DNA of 39,444 bases from an uncultured Bacteroides sp. (GCA_946628545.1 CAMOWU010000021.1:1-39444), one strand, 5' to 3'; shown: positions 7,787 through 20,460, numbered from the stretch's first letter. Notes: generated by a model from the letters alone, not told the origin. Numbers and translations: made by a program.

Positions 7787-8872
7787 ATGTACAAAAGAAT
7801 AACCATAAAAATAGGAAGCAACGTGCTGACACGTCCCGACGGCTCATTGGATGTCACGCGCATGTCGGCACTGGTGGACCAGATTGCCACCCTCAGGCTA
7901 CAAGGCATCGAGATCATCCTCGTCTCGTCAGGAGCCATGGCCAGCGGAAGGAGCGAACTCGGAAAGACGGTGGACCAGAGCCGGCTCGACAGCGTGGAGC
8001 AACGACAACTTTTCTCCGCCGTGGGACAGGCTAAACTCATCAACCGCTATTTCGACCTCTTCCACGACTATGGCATACCCGTAGGACAGGTACTCACCAC
8101 CAAAGAGAGCCTCGGTACCCGAGGACACTACCTCAACCAAAGAGGGTGCATGATGGTGATGCTCGACAACGGAGTACTGCCCATCGTCAACGAGAACGAC
8201 ACCATCTCGGTCACGGAGTTGATGTTCACCGACAACGACGAACTATCAGGACTCGTCGCCACCATGATGGACGCTGAGGCGCTCATCATCCTCAGCAACA
8301 TCGACGGAATCTTCACCGGAAGTCCGTCCGACCCCAAAGCTACACTTATCCGAAAGGTGGAACCGGAAAAAGACCTCTCCGACTATATCCAAACCGAGAA
8401 GTCGGGATTCGGCAGAGGGGGGATGAAGACCAAAAGCAACATCGCTCACAAGGTGGCGAAAGAAGGGATACCTGTCTTCATCGCCAACGGAAAGGCGGAC
8501 AACATCCTGATCAGACTCATCAATGATCCCGACAACACACCATGCACGGCTTTCGTGCCTGCGGAAGTCAACGTCTCCAGCATGAAGAAATGGATTGCCA
8601 ACAGCGAGGGATTCGCCAAGGGAGAAATACATGTCAATCCACAGCTGACGGCGACACTCCTCGACGACGACAAGGCGACAAGTATCCTGCCCATCGGTGT
8701 GACCGACATCAAAGGCAACTTCGAACGCAACGACATCGTAAGGATCATCGGCGCCGACGGACAAGAAATCGGCGTGGGACGAACTGCCTACAGCAGCGAA
8801 GAAGCCAAAAAGTGCATCGGGCTGAAAAACAAGAAAGCACTGGTACACTACGACTACTTATTCATTCAATAA
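7787..8872 (+). CDS. proB: Glutamate 5-kinase
   Basis: ProB phosphorylates L-glutamate to gamma-glutamyl phosphate, the first step of proline synthesis. The amino-acid kinase domain begins [14 protein letters not shown] and contains [24 protein letters not shown] and the glycine/lysine segment [16 protein letters not shown]-terminal PUA domain occupies about residues 265-361 ([14 protein letters not shown]...[10 protein letters not shown]). I start at 7787 (361 residues); the ATG at 7772 would add MTDWL, which is atypical for the family and leaves almost no leader after the predicted promoter. proA follows after 25 bp on the same strand, so the two form a proBA operon. The PUA domain is present in many but not all ProB proteins and may affect feedback inhibition by proline. 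Confidence 0.93.
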   Translation: MYKRITIKIGSNVLTRPDGSLDVTRMSALVDQIATLRLQGIEIILVSSGAMASGRSELGKTVDQSRLDSVEQRQLFSAVGQAKLINRYFDLFHDYGIPVGQVLTTKESLGTRGHYLNQRGCMMVMLDNGVLPIVNENDTISVTELMFTDNDELSGLVATMMDAEALIILSNIDGIFTGSPSDPKATLIRKVEPEKDLSDYIQTEKSGFGRGGMKTKSNIAHKVAKEGIPVFIANGKADNILIRLINDPDNTPCTAFVPAEVNVSSMKKWIANSEGFAKGEIHVNPQLTATLLDDDKATSILPIGVTDIKGNFERNDIVRIIGADGQEIGVGRTAYSSEEAKKCIGLKNKKALVHYDYLFIQ

Positions 8873-8897
8873 AACAAGCATCCAATCAACAAGCGAT

Positions 8898-10169
8898 ATG
8901 CTCACAGAAACCTTTTCAAAGGTGAGGGAAGCCAGCCGCAAACTCGCCTTGACCAACGACACTGATATCAACAACATACTGAACGATGTGGCACAAGCCA
9001 TCATCGACAACACACCCGCACTGCTCGAAGCCAACAGCCGCGACCTCGAACGCATGGACAAGGACAACCCCATGTACGACCGACTGCAACTCACTGCCGA
9101 CAGGCTGAAAGGCATCGCATCCGACATGCGAAACGTCAGCCGGTTGCCATCACCCTTAGGCAAGGTGCTCAAGCACAAGGTGCTGGACAACGGACTGGAC
9201 CTGAAGCGCATCAGCGTGCCTTTCGGGGTCATCGGCGTGGTGTATGAGGCACGGCCTAACGTCACTTTCGATGTGTTCGCTCTCTGCCTGAAGGCTGGCA
9301 GCGCATGTGTGCTGAAAGGAGGAAAAGATGCCGACGACTCCAACCGAGAGGCCGTGAGCATCATCAAGACCATACTCGCCAAACACGGTATCGACCAGCA
9401 CACCGTGGAATTGTTGCCTGCCACCCATGAGGCTACAGCAGAAATGCTGCATGCCGACGGATACATCGACCTCGTCATCCCAAGAGGCAGCAGCCGACTC
9501 ATACAGTTCGTCAGGAAGGAGGCCAGTGTGCCGGTCATCGAGACAGGTGCCGGAGTGTGCCACGCCTACTTCGACAAGGACGGAGACACTGACAAAGGCG
9601 CACGCATCATCAACAACGCCAAGACCAGGAGGGTGAGCGTATGCAACGCACTCGACTGCACCATCATACATGCCGACCGGCTGGGCGAACTGCCACTGCT
9701 TTGCGCACCACTGGCGGAAAGCCATGTGGTCATCTACGCTGACGAACCTGCCTACGGCGTACTCAGCGTAGGAAGGGATGACAAAGGAATTGCACCCTAC
9801 CCTGCCGAACTACTCAGACACGCTACGGAGCAGTCCTATGGAACGGAATTCCAATCCTACACCATGGCTGTCAAAACGGTCGAAACCATAGATGAGGCCA
9901 TCCAGCACATCTACGAACACGGTTCGGGACACAGCGAATGTATCATCACAGAGAATGAGCAGACCGCCGACTACTTCACTCGAAGGGTGGACGCCGCCTG
10001 CGTCTATACCAATGCCCCCACCTCGTTCACCGATGGGGCTCAGTTCGGACTCGGTGCGGAAATCGGCATCAGCACTCAGAAACTACATGCCCGCGGCCCC
10101 ATGGCATTAGAGGAAATATGCTCCTACAAGTGGGTCATCAAGGGCAACGGACAGATACGCCCGAAATAA
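8898..10169 (+). CDS. proA: Gamma-glutamyl phosphate reductase
   Basis: ProA reduces gamma-glutamyl phosphate with NADPH to glutamate semialdehyde, which cyclises on the way to proline. The 423-residue length is typical. Recognisable segments are [17 protein letters not shown] (nucleotide-binding region), [23 protein letters not shown], the catalytic cysteine in [13 protein letters not shown], and [25 protein letters not shown] near the end. The start at 8898 gives [14 protein letters not shown]. It lies 25 bp after proB and ends directly in the first of two palindromic repeats. Confidence 0.95.
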   Translation: MLTETFSKVREASRKLALTNDTDINNILNDVAQAIIDNTPALLEANSRDLERMDKDNPMYDRLQLTADRLKGIASDMRNVSRLPSPLGKVLKHKVLDNGLDLKRISVPFGVIGVVYEARPNVTFDVFALCLKAGSACVLKGGKDADDSNREAVSIIKTILAKHGIDQHTVELLPATHEATAEMLHADGYIDLVIPRGSSRLIQFVRKEASVPVIETGAGVCHAYFDKDGDTDKGARIINNAKTRRVSVCNALDCTIIHADRLGELPLLCAPLAESHVVIYADEPAYGVLSVGRDDKGIAPYPAELLRHATEQSYGTEFQSYTMAVKTVETIDEAIQHIYEHGSGHSECIITENEQTADYFTRRVDAACVYTNAPTSFTDGAQFGLGAEIGISTQKLHARGPMALEEICSYKWVIKGNGQIRPK

Positions 10170-10257
10170 CATGTAGGGACGCGACGTGTCGCGTCCGCCA
10201 CAGCAATAAATTCCGCGTCACATGTAGGGACGCGACGTGTCGCGTCCGCCACAGCAA
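10169..10257. repeat. Two direct copies of a 38-bp palindromic repeat (REP-like)
   Basis: Copies at 10169-10206 and 10220-10257 are identical over 38 bp and separated by 13 bp. Each contains a perfect 9-bp inverted repeat, GGACGCGAC-GT-GTCGCGTCC (10177-10196 and 10228-10247). The first copy begins on the last base of the proA stop codon. GC-rich palindromes of this kind recur across many bacterial genomes as REP/REPIN-like elements. On RNA each would fold into a stable stem. The rest of 10170-10399 holds only the terminator at 10336-10375. Confidence 0.85.
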
Positions 10258-10335
10258 ATCTACAAATTACACATTTCTGATATAGGAAAAAACTATCAAC
10301 AAACCGTCAATAAGGCATAACCAAGCCATATTTAC

Positions 10336-10375
10336 GAAATCGGGGTGAAGAACCAAAATTCTTCACCCCGATTTC
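10336..10375. terminator. Bidirectional terminator between proA and rpoC
   Basis: A perfect 17-bp inverted repeat (GAAATCGGGGTGAAGAA and its complement) with loop CCAAAA lies between the convergent proBA and rpoBC transcripts. The stem is GC-rich at its centre and AT-rich at its base. T runs are short, but position and stem strength make a shared terminator likely. Confidence 0.8.
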
Positions 10376-10399
10376 ATATTGAGTGTCCTTGAAAGGAGT

Positions 10400-13300
10400 T
10401 TAGAGTGGATCGTCGATCAGGATATCCTCACGGATGTACTTACGACGCTGGTTCTCAAACTCTTCCTGAGAATAGACGATGATATTGTTGAAGTCGCGAA
10501 GACCTGTACCGGCAGGAATGAGGTGACCCGTGATCACGTTCTCCTTCATACCCTCCAGAGGGTCGGTCTTGCCTGCGATGGCTGCCTCATTGAGCACCTT
10601 GGTAGTCTCCTGGAACGAAGCTGCGGAAACGAAGCTCATGGCACTGAGTGCGGCGCGAGAGATACCCTGAAGGATCTGGACTGCTGTGGCGGGAACGGCA
10701 TCACGTACCTGTACCTGCTTCATGTCGCGGCGCTTGAGCATCGAGTTCTCGTCGCGCAACTTGCGGGCGGTCACAATCATACCCTTCTTCATGGTCTCGG
10801 AGTCGCCCTCATCGGTCACAATCTTCTTGCCCCAAATGCGGTCGTTCTCCTCGGCAAACTCCAACTTGTCGATGATACCTCCTTGCAGGAAGCGAGTGTC
10901 GCCGGGATCGTCGATCTCCACCTTGCGCATCATCTGACGGACAATGATCTCGAAATGCTTGTCGTTGATCACCACACCCTGCAGACGATACACGTCCTGA
11001 ACCTGGTTCACGATATACTCCTGAACGGCAGTCGGACCCTTGATGGCCAGAATGTCGGATGGAGTCACAGCACCGTCTGACAATGGAGTTCCGGCACGAA
11101 CGAAGTCGTTCTCCTGAACAAGGATTTCCCTCGACAGAGGCACCAGGTAACTCTTCTTCTCACCAACCTTCGGTGTGAGGAAAAGCTCACGATTGCCACG
11201 TTTCACCTTACCGAAGGAGATCTCACCGTCGATTTCGGCTACTACAGCAGGGTTGGAAGAGTTGCGGGCCTCGAAGAGCTCGGTCACACGGGGAAGACCA
11301 CCAGTGATGTCGCCCGACTTGCTGATGGCACGAGGAGTCTTGATCAAGATAGCACCTGGCTTGATCAGTTCACCGTCCTCAACGTTGATATGACCGTTGA
11401 TGGGGAAGTTGTAGGTGCGCAGCACCTCACCCTCTTCATTCACAATCTCGCAAGTGGGCACTACTGCCTTGTCGCGGGTTTCAGTGATGATACGGTCGGA
11501 CAAACCTGTGGTGTTATCGACCTCGACACGATAGGTCACACCCTCCAGCACGCCATTGAATCTCACTCTACCGCCAAATTCGCTGACAATCACAGCATTG
11601 AAGGCATCCCAAGTGGCGATGACATCGTCTTTCTTCACGGTGTCGCCCTCGTTGAAATAGAGCGTTGAACTATAAGGAACAGGCACTGCGGAAATGGAGA
11701 TGCCGTTCTCGTTGACGAAATGGAGTTCAGCGAAACGACCTGTCACAGTCTTGGCCTCGGGATGGTCTTCTGTCGGACAGTCGATGGTACGCAAGTCCTC
11801 GAAATGAAGCTTGCAGGGGAACTTGGCCACAATCTTGGCATTGGTCTCGGCACTACCTGCCACACCACCGGCGTGGAAGGTACGGAGGGTCAGCTGAGTA
11901 CCTGGCTCACCGATAGCCTGAGCGGCAATCACACCGACAGCCTCACCCTTCTGAACCATGCGCGAAGTGGCAAGGTTACGGCCATAGCACTTCATACATA
12001 CACCTTTCTTCGACTCGCAAGTGAGCACTGAACGGATCTCAACCGTCTCAATACCAGCCTGCTCAATCTCGTTGGCGATACGCTCGGTGATTTCCTCACC
12101 AGCTGCCACAATCAGATTATGGGTCACAGGATGCTCGATGTCGTAAACCGATACACGGCCAAGAATACGCTCGGCAAGAGAGGCCACAACGCGGTCGCCA
12201 TCCTTCAAGGCGGTGCACTCCAGACCACGAAGGGTTCCGCAGTCCTCCTCTGTGATAATCACATCGTGACTCACGTCAACCAGACGACGGGTCAAGTAAC
12301 CAGCGTCGGCTGTCTTCAATGCAGTATCTGCCAGACCCTTACGGGCACCGTGAGTGGAAATGAAGTACTCCAACACCGACATTCCTTCCTTGAAGTTGGA
12401 AAGGATTGGGTTCTCAATGGTGTCGTTGGTGTCGGCACCTGCCTTTTGGGGCTTGGCCATCAGACCACGCATACCGGCAAGCTGTGCAATCTGGTCTTTG
12501 GAACCACGGGCACCGGAATCCAGCATCATATAGACGGCGTTGAAACCTTGGTCGGCATGCTCCATCTTGTCGATCAGAACCTCCTTCATCTTGTCGTTGG
12601 CGCGCGACCAAGCGGCAATGATACGGTCGTAACGGTTCTTTTCAGTGATCAGACCTTGAGCGTACTCAGCCTGGATCTCATCCACCTCATCTGTACCATC
12701 TTTGACAATCTGGGCCTTTTCCTCTGGGATGATGATATCATCGAGGTTGAACGACAGACCGCCTTCGTATGCACGGTTGTAACCAAGGTTCTTGATACCG
12801 TCGAGGAATTCGCAGGCACGGTCCATACCCACAGTCTTGATCACCTGGGTGATGACCTTCTTCAGTGCCTTCTTACCCATGACTTCGTTGACGAAACCAA
12901 TCTCATCAGGAACAATACCATTGATGATGATACGTCCGACAGATGTCTCAACGATATGACGGTAGTAGTTGCCATTGGCATCCACGTCCTTCACCATACA
13001 CTTGATCTGAGCGTGAACATCCACAGCACCCTCATTGTAGGCGATGATAGCCTCCTCGGGACCGTAGAAGCTGATGCCTTCACCCTTGGCTCCCGGACGG
13101 ATCTTGGAGATGTAGTAGAGACCAAGCACCATGTCCTGAGAAGGAACAGTGATAGGTTCGCCTGAAGCTGGCGAGAGAATATTGTGCGACTGAAGCATCA
13201 GCAACTGGGCCTCAAGAATGGCCTCATTGCTCAAAGGCAAGTGAACTGCCATCTGGTCACCGTCGAAGTCAGCGTTGAACGCTGTACATGCCAGTGGGTG

Positions 13301-14704
13301 AAGCTGGATGGCCTTACCCTCGATCATCTTGGGCTGGAAAGCCTGGATACCCAGACGGTGAAGTGTTGGGGCTCGGTTGAGGAGCACGGGATGACCTTTC
13401 ATCACATACTCGAGGATGTCCCAAATCACCTCTTCGCGACGGTCAACCATCTTCTTGGCCGACTTCACGGTCTTCACGATACCGCGCTCGATCAACTTGC
13501 GGATGATGAAAGGCTTGTAGAGCTCGGCAGCCATCAGCTTGGGCAGACCGCACTCGCCCATCTTCAACTCAGGACCTACGACGATCACTGAACGGGCAGA
13601 ATAATCGACACGCTTACCCAGCAAGTTCTGACGGAAACGACCCTGCTTACCTTTCAGAGAGTCGGACAACGACTTGAGAGGACGGTTGGACTCCGACTTC
13701 ACGGCACTGCTCTTACGGGAGTTGTCGAACAAACTGTCAACTGCCTCCTGAAGCATACGCTTCTCGTTGCGGAGAATCACCTCAGGGGCTTTGATCTCCA
13801 ACAGACGCTTCAGACGGTTGTTGCGGATGATGACACGACGATAAAGGTCGTTGAGGTCGCTGGTGGCGAAACGACCGCCATCCAACGGAACCAAAGGACG
13901 CAACTCGGGCGGAATCACGGGGATGTTGCGCATGATCATCCACTCGGGCTTGTTGCGGCCACGGCTCGAACGGAAGGCCTCGACAACCTGAAGACGCTTC
14001 AAGGCATCCTGCTTGCGCTGCTGAGAAGAGTCCTGGCTGGCGCGGTCGCGAAGCTCGTAGGAGAGAGCGTCGAGATCCACGCGCTTGAGCATGTCCTCAA
14101 GGGCCTCAGCACCCATCTTGGCGATGAACTTGTTAGGGTCGCTGTCGTCGAGATACTGGTTGCCCTCCATCTGCTCATGCTCTATGATGCTGTAGTACTG
14201 CTCCTCGGTGAGCAACTCATTCTCCTCTACATTGATGTCCTCTGGCAAGTCAAGGTCCTTGGCCTTACCTGCCTGGATGATGATATAGCGCTCATAGTAA
14301 ATGACTGAATCCAACTTCTTGGAAGGCAGACCCAGAAGATAGCCTATCTTGTTGGGAAGGGAACGGAAATACCAGATATGGGCCACTGGAACAACGAGTG
14401 CGATGTGACCACTGCGCTCACGTCTCACCTTCTTCTCTGTAACTTCCACACTACAACGGTCGCAAACAATGCCTTTATAGCGGATGCGCTTGTATTTACC
14501 GCAATGGCACTCATAGTCCTTGGTGGGACCGAAGATGCGCTCACAGAACAAACCGTCGCGCTCGGGCTTGTAAGAGCGGTAATTGATGGTCTCAGGCTTC
14601 AGAACCTCACCATAGGAATTCTGCTGGATCTCGTCGGGAGATGCCAAGCCAATGGTGATCTTCGTGAAATTGGTCTTTGTCTTTGTTTCTTTCTTAAAAG
14701 CCAT
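10400..14704 (-). CDS. rpoC: RNA polymerase subunit beta'
   Basis: The beta' subunit (1434 residues, usual for Bacteroidetes) forms half of the RNA polymerase active centre. The N-terminal zinc site is visible as [19 protein letters not shown]. The magnesium-binding loop [12 protein letters not shown] lies near residue 475 and supplies the three catalytic aspartates. A second cysteine cluster is [14 protein letters not shown]. The trigger-loop neighbourhood ([16 protein letters not shown]) is intact. The start [13 protein letters not shown] lies 31 bp after rpoB, and the gene is last in the long operon, ending before the terminator at 10336-10375. Several long antisense frames here are codon-bias shadows. 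Confidence 0.98.
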   Translation of the reverse strand: MAFKKETKTKTNFTKITIGLASPDEIQQNSYGEVLKPETINYRSYKPERDGLFCERIFGPTKDYECHCGKYKRIRYKGIVCDRCSVEVTEKKVRRERSGHIALVVPVAHIWYFRSLPNKIGYLLGLPSKKLDSVIYYERYIIIQAGKAKDLDLPEDINVEENELLTEEQYYSIIEHEQMEGNQYLDDSDPNKFIAKMGAEALEDMLKRVDLDALSYELRDRASQDSSQQRKQDALKRLQVVEAFRSSRGRNKPEWMIMRNIPVIPPELRPLVPLDGGRFATSDLNDLYRRVIIRNNRLKRLLEIKAPEVILRNEKRMLQEAVDSLFDNSRKSSAVKSESNRPLKSLSDSLKGKQGRFRQNLLGKRVDYSARSVIVVGPELKMGECGLPKLMAAELYKPFIIRKLIERGIVKTVKSAKKMVDRREEVIWDILEYVMKGHPVLLNRAPTLHRLGIQAFQPKMIEGKAIQLHPLACTAFNADFDGDQMAVHLPLSNEAILEAQLLMLQSHNILSPASGEPITVPSQDMVLGLYYISKIRPGAKGEGISFYGPEEAIIAYNEGAVDVHAQIKCMVKDVDANGNYYRHIVETSVGRIIINGIVPDEIGFVNEVMGKKALKKVITQVIKTVGMDRACEFLDGIKNLGYNRAYEGGLSFNLDDIIIPEEKAQIVKDGTDEVDEIQAEYAQGLITEKNRYDRIIAAWSRANDKMKEVLIDKMEHADQGFNAVYMMLDSGARGSKDQIAQLAGMRGLMAKPQKAGADTNDTIENPILSNFKEGMSVLEYFISTHGARKGLADTALKTADAGYLTRRLVDVSHDVIITEEDCGTLRGLECTALKDGDRVVASLAERILGRVSVYDIEHPVTHNLIVAAGEEITERIANEIEQAGIETVEIRSVLTCESKKGVCMKCYGRNLATSRMVQKGEAVGVIAAQAIGEPGTQLTLRTFHAGGVAGSAETNAKIVAKFPCKLHFEDLRTIDCPTEDHPEAKTVTGRFAELHFVNENGISISAVPVPYSSTLYFNEGDTVKKDDVIATWDAFNAVIVSEFGGRVRFNGVLEGVTYRVEVDNTTGLSDRIITETRDKAVVPTCEIVNEEGEVLRTYNFPINGHINVEDGELIKPGAILIKTPRAISKSGDITGGLPRVTELFEARNSSNPAVVAEIDGEISFGKVKRGNRELFLTPKVGEKKSYLVPLSREILVQENDFVRAGTPLSDGAVTPSDILAIKGPTAVQEYIVNQVQDVYRLQGVVINDKHFEIIVRQMMRKVEIDDPGDTRFLQGGIIDKLEFAEENDRIWGKKIVTDEGDSETMKKGMIVTARKLRDENSMLKRRDMKQVQVRDAVPATAVQILQGISRAALSAMSFVSAASFQETTKVLNEAAIAGKTDPLEGMKENVITGHLIPAGTGLRDFNNIIVYSQEEFENQRRKYIREDILIDDPL

Positions 14705-14735
14705 TTGTATCTTGTGTTACATGAAGTTGTTACTG

Positions 14736-17700
14736 TTATTCCAATGTGATGCTCAGGCCAAGGCCACGAAGCTCGTGCAACAGCACGTTCAACGACTCTG
14801 GAATGCCTGGAGTTGGAAGAGGATCACCCTTGACGATGGCTTCGTAAGCCTTGCTGCGGCCTGTCACGTCGTCCGACTTCACCGTCAGAATCTCCTGAAG
14901 AACATGGGAAGCACCGAAGGCCTCAAGAGCCCATACCTCCATCTCTCCGAAACGCTGGCCACCAAACTGGGCCTTACCGCCAAGAGGCTGCTGGGTGATG
15001 AGTGAGTACGGACCAATGGAACGGGCGTGCATCTTGTCCTCTACCATGTGTCCGAGTTTGAGCATATAGGTCACACCTACCGTAGCGGGCTGGTCGAAAC
15101 GAAGACCGGTCTCACCATTATACAAGTAGGTGCGTCCGTAGCGAGGAAGACCGGCTTTGTCGGTCCATTCGCAAAGGTCCTTGAGTTTGGCACCGTCGAA
15201 GATTGGAGTGGAGAACTTCACGTCCAGTTTGCTTCCTGCATAACCAAGCACGGCCTCGAAAATCTGACCGAGGTTCATACGAGAAGGCACACCCAGAGGG
15301 TTCAACACGATATCCACAGGAGTACCATCCTCCAGGAACGGCATGTCCTCGATACGCACCACCTTCGATACGATACCCTTGTTGCCGTGACGTCCGGCCA
15401 TCTTGTCGCCTACGCCTATCTTACGCTTCTTGGCAATATAGACTTTGGCCATCTGGATGATGCCTGAAGGCAGCTCGTCGCCTATGGCAAGAGCATTCTT
15501 CTTGCGCTTGCTCTCGGCGTCAAGCAGCTTGTACTGCTTCAGGTAGTTGATGATCAAGGTGCGGATCAAGTCGTTGGTGTGCTCGTCTGAAGTCCAACCC
15601 GACAACTGAACTGATGTATAGTCCATGTTCACGAAGTCGCTCTGGAGGAACTTGGCGCCTGGGGCAACCTTCTCCACACCCATATAGTCCATCACACCAG
15701 CTGATTTCTTACCCTTGGTCAGGGTCATCAGCTTGTCAACAAGAATCTCCTTCAGAATGGCCACCTTGTCCTTGAATTCCTCATCGATCTTCACCTGGCC
15801 AATCTTGTCTGCCTTCTTGGCAGCACGGTCCTTGATGGCGCGGGAGAAGAGTTTCTTGTCAATCACCACACCGCTGAGCGAAGGAGTGGCCTTCAATGAG
15901 GCGTCTTTCACATCACCAGCCTTGTCGCCGAAGATGGCGCGCAGCAACTTCTCTTCTGGAGAGGGGTCAGACTCACCCTTAGGAGTGATCTTACCAATAA
16001 GGATATCACCTGGCTCCACATGAGCGCCGACACGGATGATACCGTTCTCGTCGAGGTCCTTGGTGGCCTCTTCGCTCACGTTTGGAATGTCGCTCGTCAA
16101 CTCCTCAACACCACGCTTGGTCTCACGAACATCAAGGGAGAACTCGCTCACGTGAACAGAGGTCAGAAGGTCCTCGCGAACCACACGCTCACTCAGCACA
16201 ATGGCGTCCTCATAGTTGTAGCCCTTCCATGGCATGTAGGCCACAAGCAAGTTGCGACCCAGAGCAAGCTCACCACCACAGGTGGCATAGCCTTCTGTCA
16301 GGATGTCGCCCTTCTTCACGCGCTGACCCTTGTCGCAGATAGGACGAAGGTCGATGGTCATATCCTGGTTCGTACGGCGGAACTTAGGAATCTTGTACTC
16401 CTTCATTGCAGGAACGAAGCTCACGAATTCCTCTTCCTCTGTACGGTCATAAAGGATGCGGATGGTAGTGGCGTCAACATACTGGATGACACCATCGCCC
16501 TCAGCGACAATCATCGTGCGAGAATCCTCACACACCTGCTTCTCTATACCTGTACCTACGATAGGAGCCTCTGTGCGAAGCAGAGGAACAGCCTGACGCA
16601 TCATGTTCGAACCCATGAGGGCGCGGTGGGCGTCGTCGTGCTCCAAGAATGGAATCAGGGCGGCGGCAATAGAGGCAATCTGCTGAGGAGAAACGTCCAT
16701 CAACTGCACATCCTCGGGCGGAACCTGAGGATAGTCTGCGTCGCGACGGCATTTCACCTTCTTCAGGATGAAGTTGCCATCGTCATCGAGAGGAGCATTA
16801 CCCTGACCGATGATCAGGCCTTCCTCTTCCTCGGCGGACAGATAGACGATATTGTTGTTGTCCAGGTCAACATGCTTGTCGGCCACCTTGCGGTAAGGGG
16901 TCTCGATGAAGCCCAGACTATTGATCTTGGCATACACACACAGAGAGGAAATCAGTCCGATGTTAGGACCTTCAGGCGACTCAATAGGACAGAGACGACC
17001 GTAGTGGGTATAGTGCACGTCGCGCACCTCGAAACCGGCGCGCTCACGCGACAGACCACCAGGACCCAGGGCTGACATACGGCGCTTGTGGGTCACCTCG
17101 GCAAGAGGATTCGTCTGGTCCATGAACTGAGACAGAGGATTGGTGCCGAAGAAAGAGTTGATGACCGAAGAGATGGTCTTGGCATTGATCAGGTCGGCAG
17201 GAGTGAAATCCTCGCTGTCGCGCACATTCATGCGCTCGCGGATGGTGCGGCTCATACGGGCCAGACCTATAGAGAACTGGTTGGCAAGCTGCTCGCCTAC
17301 GGTACGTACACGGCGGTTGCTCAAGTGGTCGATATCATCCACAACAGCCTTGGAGTTGGACAGCTGGATGAGGTATTTGATGATTTCGATGATGTCTTCC
17401 TTGGTCAAGACCCTCACGTCGGGATCAGTGTCAAGGTTGAGTTTCTTGTTGATGCGGTAGCGGCCCACATCACCAAGGTCATAACGCTTGTCGGAGAAGA
17501 ACATGTTGTTGATCACTTCCCTGGCACTTGCCTCATCGGGTGCCTCAGCGTTGCGAAGCTGGCGGTAGATATACTTCAACGCCTCAGAACCCGAGTTGTT
17601 GGGGTCTTTCTGCAGTGTGTTGAAGATAATGGCATAGTCGTTGGCATTAGCGTTCTCGCTATGAACGAAAACAGTGTCAACGCCAACTTCGAGAATCATC

Positions 17701-18545
17701 TCGATAGCATCGTCGTCAATAATGGTCTGGCGCTCGAGAATCACCTCGAAACGCTCGATGGATACCACCTCACCAGTATCCTCGTCCACATAGTCCTCGT
17801 TCCATGACTTCAGAACACGAGCGGCAAGTTTCATGCCTTTCACCTGCTCCAGGTGTTCCTGGTCGGCGGGAACCTCAGTGGCGAGATTGAAAATACTCAG
17901 GATGTCGCGGTCGTTCTCATAGCCAATGGCACGCAACAAGGTCGTCACAGGAAGTTTCTTCTTGCGGTCGATGTAGGCATACATCACATTGTTGATGTCA
18001 GTGGCGAATTCTATCCAACTGCCCTTGAAAGGAATGATACGGGCTGAAAACAGAGGTGTACCGTTGGAGTGAATGCTTGAGCCGAAAAACACACCAGGAG
18101 AACGGTGAAGCTGGGATACTACGACACGTTCGGCACCATTGATGACGAATGTACCGTTAGGGGTCATATAAGGAATCATGCCCAGATAGACATTGCTGTC
18201 CTTCGGGCTGAAGTCCTCATGGTCTGTATCGGAGCAAGTGAGTTTCAAATGCGCCTTCAAGGGTACGCTGTAGGTCTGGCCACGCTCCAGGCACTCCTCT
18301 ATCGAATAGCGGGGAGCGTCGATATAGTAGTCCAGAAACTCGAGCTCGTAATTGTTACGGGTGTCGGTGATGGGGAAGTTCTCAGAGAACACCTTGTAAA
18401 GCCCGTCGTTCTTGCGCTTCTCGGGAGGGGTGTCGAGCTGAAGGAAATCCTCAAACGACTTCAATTGCACGTCAAGAAAGTCGGGATAGGGAACCGGATT
18501 CTTGACAGAGGCGAAGTTTACTCGATTGTTGACGATTTTTGACAT
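14736..18545 (-). CDS. rpoB: RNA polymerase subunit beta
   Basis: The beta subunit (1269 residues) is complete from [11 protein letters not shown] to GLGLSITLE. The rifampicin-pocket region reads [33 protein letters not shown] in two adjoining segments, with the residues commonly linked to sensitivity (Q, D, H, R, S) present. Other landmarks are [26 protein letters not shown] and RHGNKG. It is preceded by a 208-bp gap after rplL that contains an attenuator-like hairpin, and followed by rpoC after 31 bp. Nothing in the sequence suggests an altered enzyme. Confidence 0.98.
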   Translation of the reverse strand: MSKIVNNRVNFASVKNPVPYPDFLDVQLKSFEDFLQLDTPPEKRKNDGLYKVFSENFPITDTRNNYELEFLDYYIDAPRYSIEECLERGQTYSVPLKAHLKLTCSDTDHEDFSPKDSNVYLGMIPYMTPNGTFVINGAERVVVSQLHRSPGVFFGSSIHSNGTPLFSARIIPFKGSWIEFATDINNVMYAYIDRKKKLPVTTLLRAIGYENDRDILSIFNLATEVPADQEHLEQVKGMKLAARVLKSWNEDYVDEDTGEVVSIERFEVILERQTIIDDDAIEMILEVGVDTVFVHSENANANDYAIIFNTLQKDPNNSGSEALKYIYRQLRNAEAPDEASAREVINNMFFSDKRYDLGDVGRYRINKKLNLDTDPDVRVLTKEDIIEIIKYLIQLSNSKAVVDDIDHLSNRRVRTVGEQLANQFSIGLARMSRTIRERMNVRDSEDFTPADLINAKTISSVINSFFGTNPLSQFMDQTNPLAEVTHKRRMSALGPGGLSRERAGFEVRDVHYTHYGRLCPIESPEGPNIGLISSLCVYAKINSLGFIETPYRKVADKHVDLDNNNIVYLSAEEEEGLIIGQGNAPLDDDGNFILKKVKCRRDADYPQVPPEDVQLMDVSPQQIASIAAALIPFLEHDDAHRALMGSNMMRQAVPLLRTEAPIVGTGIEKQVCEDSRTMIVAEGDGVIQYVDATTIRILYDRTEEEEFVSFVPAMKEYKIPKFRRTNQDMTIDLRPICDKGQRVKKGDILTEGYATCGGELALGRNLLVAYMPWKGYNYEDAIVLSERVVREDLLTSVHVSEFSLDVRETKRGVEELTSDIPNVSEEATKDLDENGIIRVGAHVEPGDILIGKITPKGESDPSPEEKLLRAIFGDKAGDVKDASLKATPSLSGVVIDKKLFSRAIKDRAAKKADKIGQVKIDEEFKDKVAILKEILVDKLMTLTKGKKSAGVMDYMGVEKVAPGAKFLQSDFVNMDYTSVQLSGWTSDEHTNDLIRTLIINYLKQYKLLDAESKRKKNALAIGDELPSGIIQMAKVYIAKKRKIGVGDKMAGRHGNKGIVSKVVRIEDMPFLEDGTPVDIVLNPLGVPSRMNLGQIFEAVLGYAGSKLDVKFSTPIFDGAKLKDLCEWTDKAGLPRYGRTYLYNGETGLRFDQPATVGVTYMLKLGHMVEDKMHARSIGPYSLITQQPLGGKAQFGGQRFGEMEVWALEAFGASHVLQEILTVKSDDVTGRSKAYEAIVKGDPLPTPGIPESLNVLLHELRGLGLSITLE

Positions 18546-18691
18546 CTCTGTGGGTTTGAAAAATGATTTGATAATGATTGAAGCCTATAGCATCCTACTA
18601 CAAGAACAACATGAGAGGAATGAAGCAAAAGGCTTGTCGGTGAACAATTTGGAGGAGGTATGCTCAAAACCTCGCACTTCAGGTATTAAGA

Positions 18692-18730
18692 CAAAAAGGT
18701 TAAGAACCCTCAACCTGAGGACTCTTAACC
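18692..18730 (-). terminator. Attenuator-like hairpin between rplL and rpoB
   Basis: On the minus strand GGTTAAGA (18723-18730) pairs with TCTTAACC (18698-18705), with an inner CCTC/GAGG pair, followed by TTTTTGT. This is a Rho-independent terminator shape inside the operon. By analogy with E. coli, where a leaky terminator between rplL and rpoB lowers polymerase expression relative to ribosomal proteins, it probably works as a partial stop. The remaining 18546-18691 shows no ORF. Confidence 0.7.
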
Positions 18731-18753
18731 AATTTGTATCAGTGGGAGTGATA

Positions 18754-19128
18754 TTATTTGATCTCAACTTCAGCACCAGCACCCTCAAGAGCAGCCTTGA
18801 GGGCCTCAGCGGTAGCCTTGTCAACACCTTCCTTGACTTTGGCAGGAGCACCGTCAACGAGTTCCTTAGCCTCTTTCAGACCGAGACCGCAGTTCTCCTT
18901 AACAGCCTTCACTACCTGAAGCTTAGCGCTACCAGCGTTCTTGAGAACAACATCGAAAGATGTCTTCTCCTCAGCTGCGGGAGCGTCAGCAGCAGGACCA
19001 GCGGCAACAGCAACAGCTGCAGCAGCGGGCTCAATACCATACTCGTCCTTAAGGATAGCCTTAAGTTCACTTACTTCTTTCACTGTCAAATTTACCAATT
19101 CTTCAGCAATAGCTTTCAAATCTGCCAT
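18754..19128 (-). CDS. rplL: Ribosomal protein L7/L12
   Basis: The 124-residue stalk protein has its three normal parts. The N-terminal dimerisation helices are [26 protein letters not shown], broken here by description only: residues 1-30. An Ala/Gly-rich hinge ([18 protein letters not shown]) occupies about 36-55. The globular C-terminal domain, which recruits elongation factors, runs from [13 protein letters not shown] to the end, with the conserved [19 protein letters not shown] helix region. It lies 80 bp after rplJ, and the strong operon hairpin follows it, consistent with its being made in multiple copies per ribosome. Confidence 0.97.
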   Translation of the reverse strand: MADLKAIAEELVNLTVKEVSELKAILKDEYGIEPAAAAVAVAAGPAADAPAAEEKTSFDVVLKNAGSAKLQVVKAVKENCGLGLKEAKELVDGAPAKVKEGVDKATAEALKAALEGAGAEVEIK

Positions 19129-19208
19129 TTTTATCTACTTTTTTATTGTTATTTGTTTTCTTTTTGTTTATCTACCAGCAGACTCTTTCTGACTGCCAGC
19201 TTTTCGGA

Positions 19209-19733
19209 TTACTCACCGCGTTCTGCAAGTGTGTCAAGAACACCGTGAATAGTGGAGGCACCAGAGTCCAAAGCAGAGAGAACACCCTTGATTGGAGACT
19301 CCAGCATAGCAACAACCTCGGCAATCAACTCGTTCTTGCTCTTGATTGTAGCCAGAGCGTCAAGCTGGTCAGCACCAAGATAGATGCTTTCCTCAGCATA
19401 AGCACCTTTGAGAACAGGAATACCATTGTGCTTCTTGGCAAAATCCTTGATCATCTTGCCTGGCACATTGGCCACCTCTGTGAACATCACACCTGTGGTA
19501 CCCTTCAGAATGGAGCTCAGTGAACTGAAATCACCCTCGATATTGCCAAGAGCCTTCTCGAAAAGAGTGTTCTTGATCATCACAAGCTTCACGTTCTGCT
19601 TGAAGCACTCACGACGGAGGTCGCTTGTAGTCTGCGAATCCAATGCAGTGAGGTCAACAAGATAGAAATGAGGATACTTCTTCAGTGTCTCAGTAAGACT
19701 GGATATCAATAAGCTTTTATCTTCTTTCTTCAT
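19209..19733 (-). CDS. rplJ: Ribosomal protein L10
   Basis: L10 (174 residues) anchors the L7/L12 stalk to 23S rRNA. The N-terminal RNA-binding domain is visible as MKKEDKSLLISSLTETLKKYP and VKLVMIKNTLFEKAL. The C-terminal helix that binds L12 dimers corresponds to TIKSKNELIAEVVAMLESP and the following region. It begins only 14 bp after rplA, so there is no room for the long L10 leader known from E. coli between these two genes. Any autogenous control would have to act elsewhere. Confidence 0.96.
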   Translation of the reverse strand: MKKEDKSLLISSLTETLKKYPHFYLVDLTALDSQTTSDLRRECFKQNVKLVMIKNTLFEKALGNIEGDFSSLSSILKGTTGVMFTEVANVPGKMIKDFAKKHNGIPVLKGAYAEESIYLGADQLDALATIKSKNELIAEVVAMLESPIKGVLSALDSGASTIHGVLDTLAERGE

Positions 19734-19747
19734 AATGCGTCAAATAA

Positions 19748-20440
19748 TTAATCAATTGATTTAGTGTCAACTTTAACACCCTTGCTCATCGTGCTTGAAA
19801 GATAAACGCTCTTGATGTAAGTACCTTTGGCGGTGGCGGGCTTCATCTTGTTGATAGTGTTCAGGAACTCCTTGGCATTCTCAACAATCTTCTCCACAGA
19901 GAAAGAAACCTTTCCTATAGATGCGTGAACAATACCAGTCTTGTCGTTTCTGAAGTCAATCTTACCTTGCTTCACCTCACGTACTGCCTTGGCAACATCC
20001 ATTGTGACTGTGCCACTCTTGGGGTTCGGCATCAGGCCACGAGGACCAAGAATACGACCCAGAGCACCAATCTTACCCATGCAGGATGGCATTGTGATAA
20101 TCACATCCACATCTGTCCATCCGCCTTTAATCTTCTCAACGTATTCGTCGAGACCAACATAGTCAGCGCCAGCCTCTTGTGCAGCAGCGGCAACATCAGA
20201 AGTACAAAGGCAGAGCACACGTACTTCCTTACCTGTACCGTTAGGAAGCGACACAACGCCACGAACCATCTGATTGCTCTTCTTGGGGTCGATACCCAGA
20301 CGAACATCGATGTCAAGCGAAGCATCAAACTTGGTGTATGTGATCTCCTTGACCAATGCTGCGGCCTCACTCAAAGTGTAAGCCTTCCCTGCTTCAATCT
20401 TGTCTGCGTACGCTTTCTGATTTTTTGTAAGTTTACCCAT
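19748..20440 (-). CDS. rplA: Ribosomal protein L1
   Basis: L1 (230 residues) binds 23S rRNA at the mobile L1 stalk next to the E site and often represses its own message. The family core is seen in [40 protein letters not shown] (with [13 protein letters not shown] following) and [15 protein letters not shown]. The C-terminus ends [11 protein letters not shown]. It follows rplK after 20 bp and precedes rplJ after 14 bp, the conserved arrangement. Confidence 0.97.
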   Translation of the reverse strand: MGKLTKNQKAYADKIEAGKAYTLSEAAALVKEITYTKFDASLDIDVRLGIDPKKSNQMVRGVVSLPNGTGKEVRVLCLCTSDVAAAAQEAGADYVGLDEYVEKIKGGWTDVDVIITMPSCMGKIGALGRILGPRGLMPNPKSGTVTMDVAKAVREVKQGKIDFRNDKTGIVHASIGKVSFSVEKIVENAKEFLNTINKMKPATAKGTYIKSVYLSSTMSKGVKVDTKSID

Positions 20441-20460
20441 TGTCTAATTGAAGTTATAAG

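Noticed and set aside
10379-18542. Several long plus-strand frames antisense to rpoC and rpoB (for example 12119-13165 and 16020-17075)
   Set aside because: They are low-complexity His/Leu/Val-rich translations without motifs, fully inside conserved polymerase genes.
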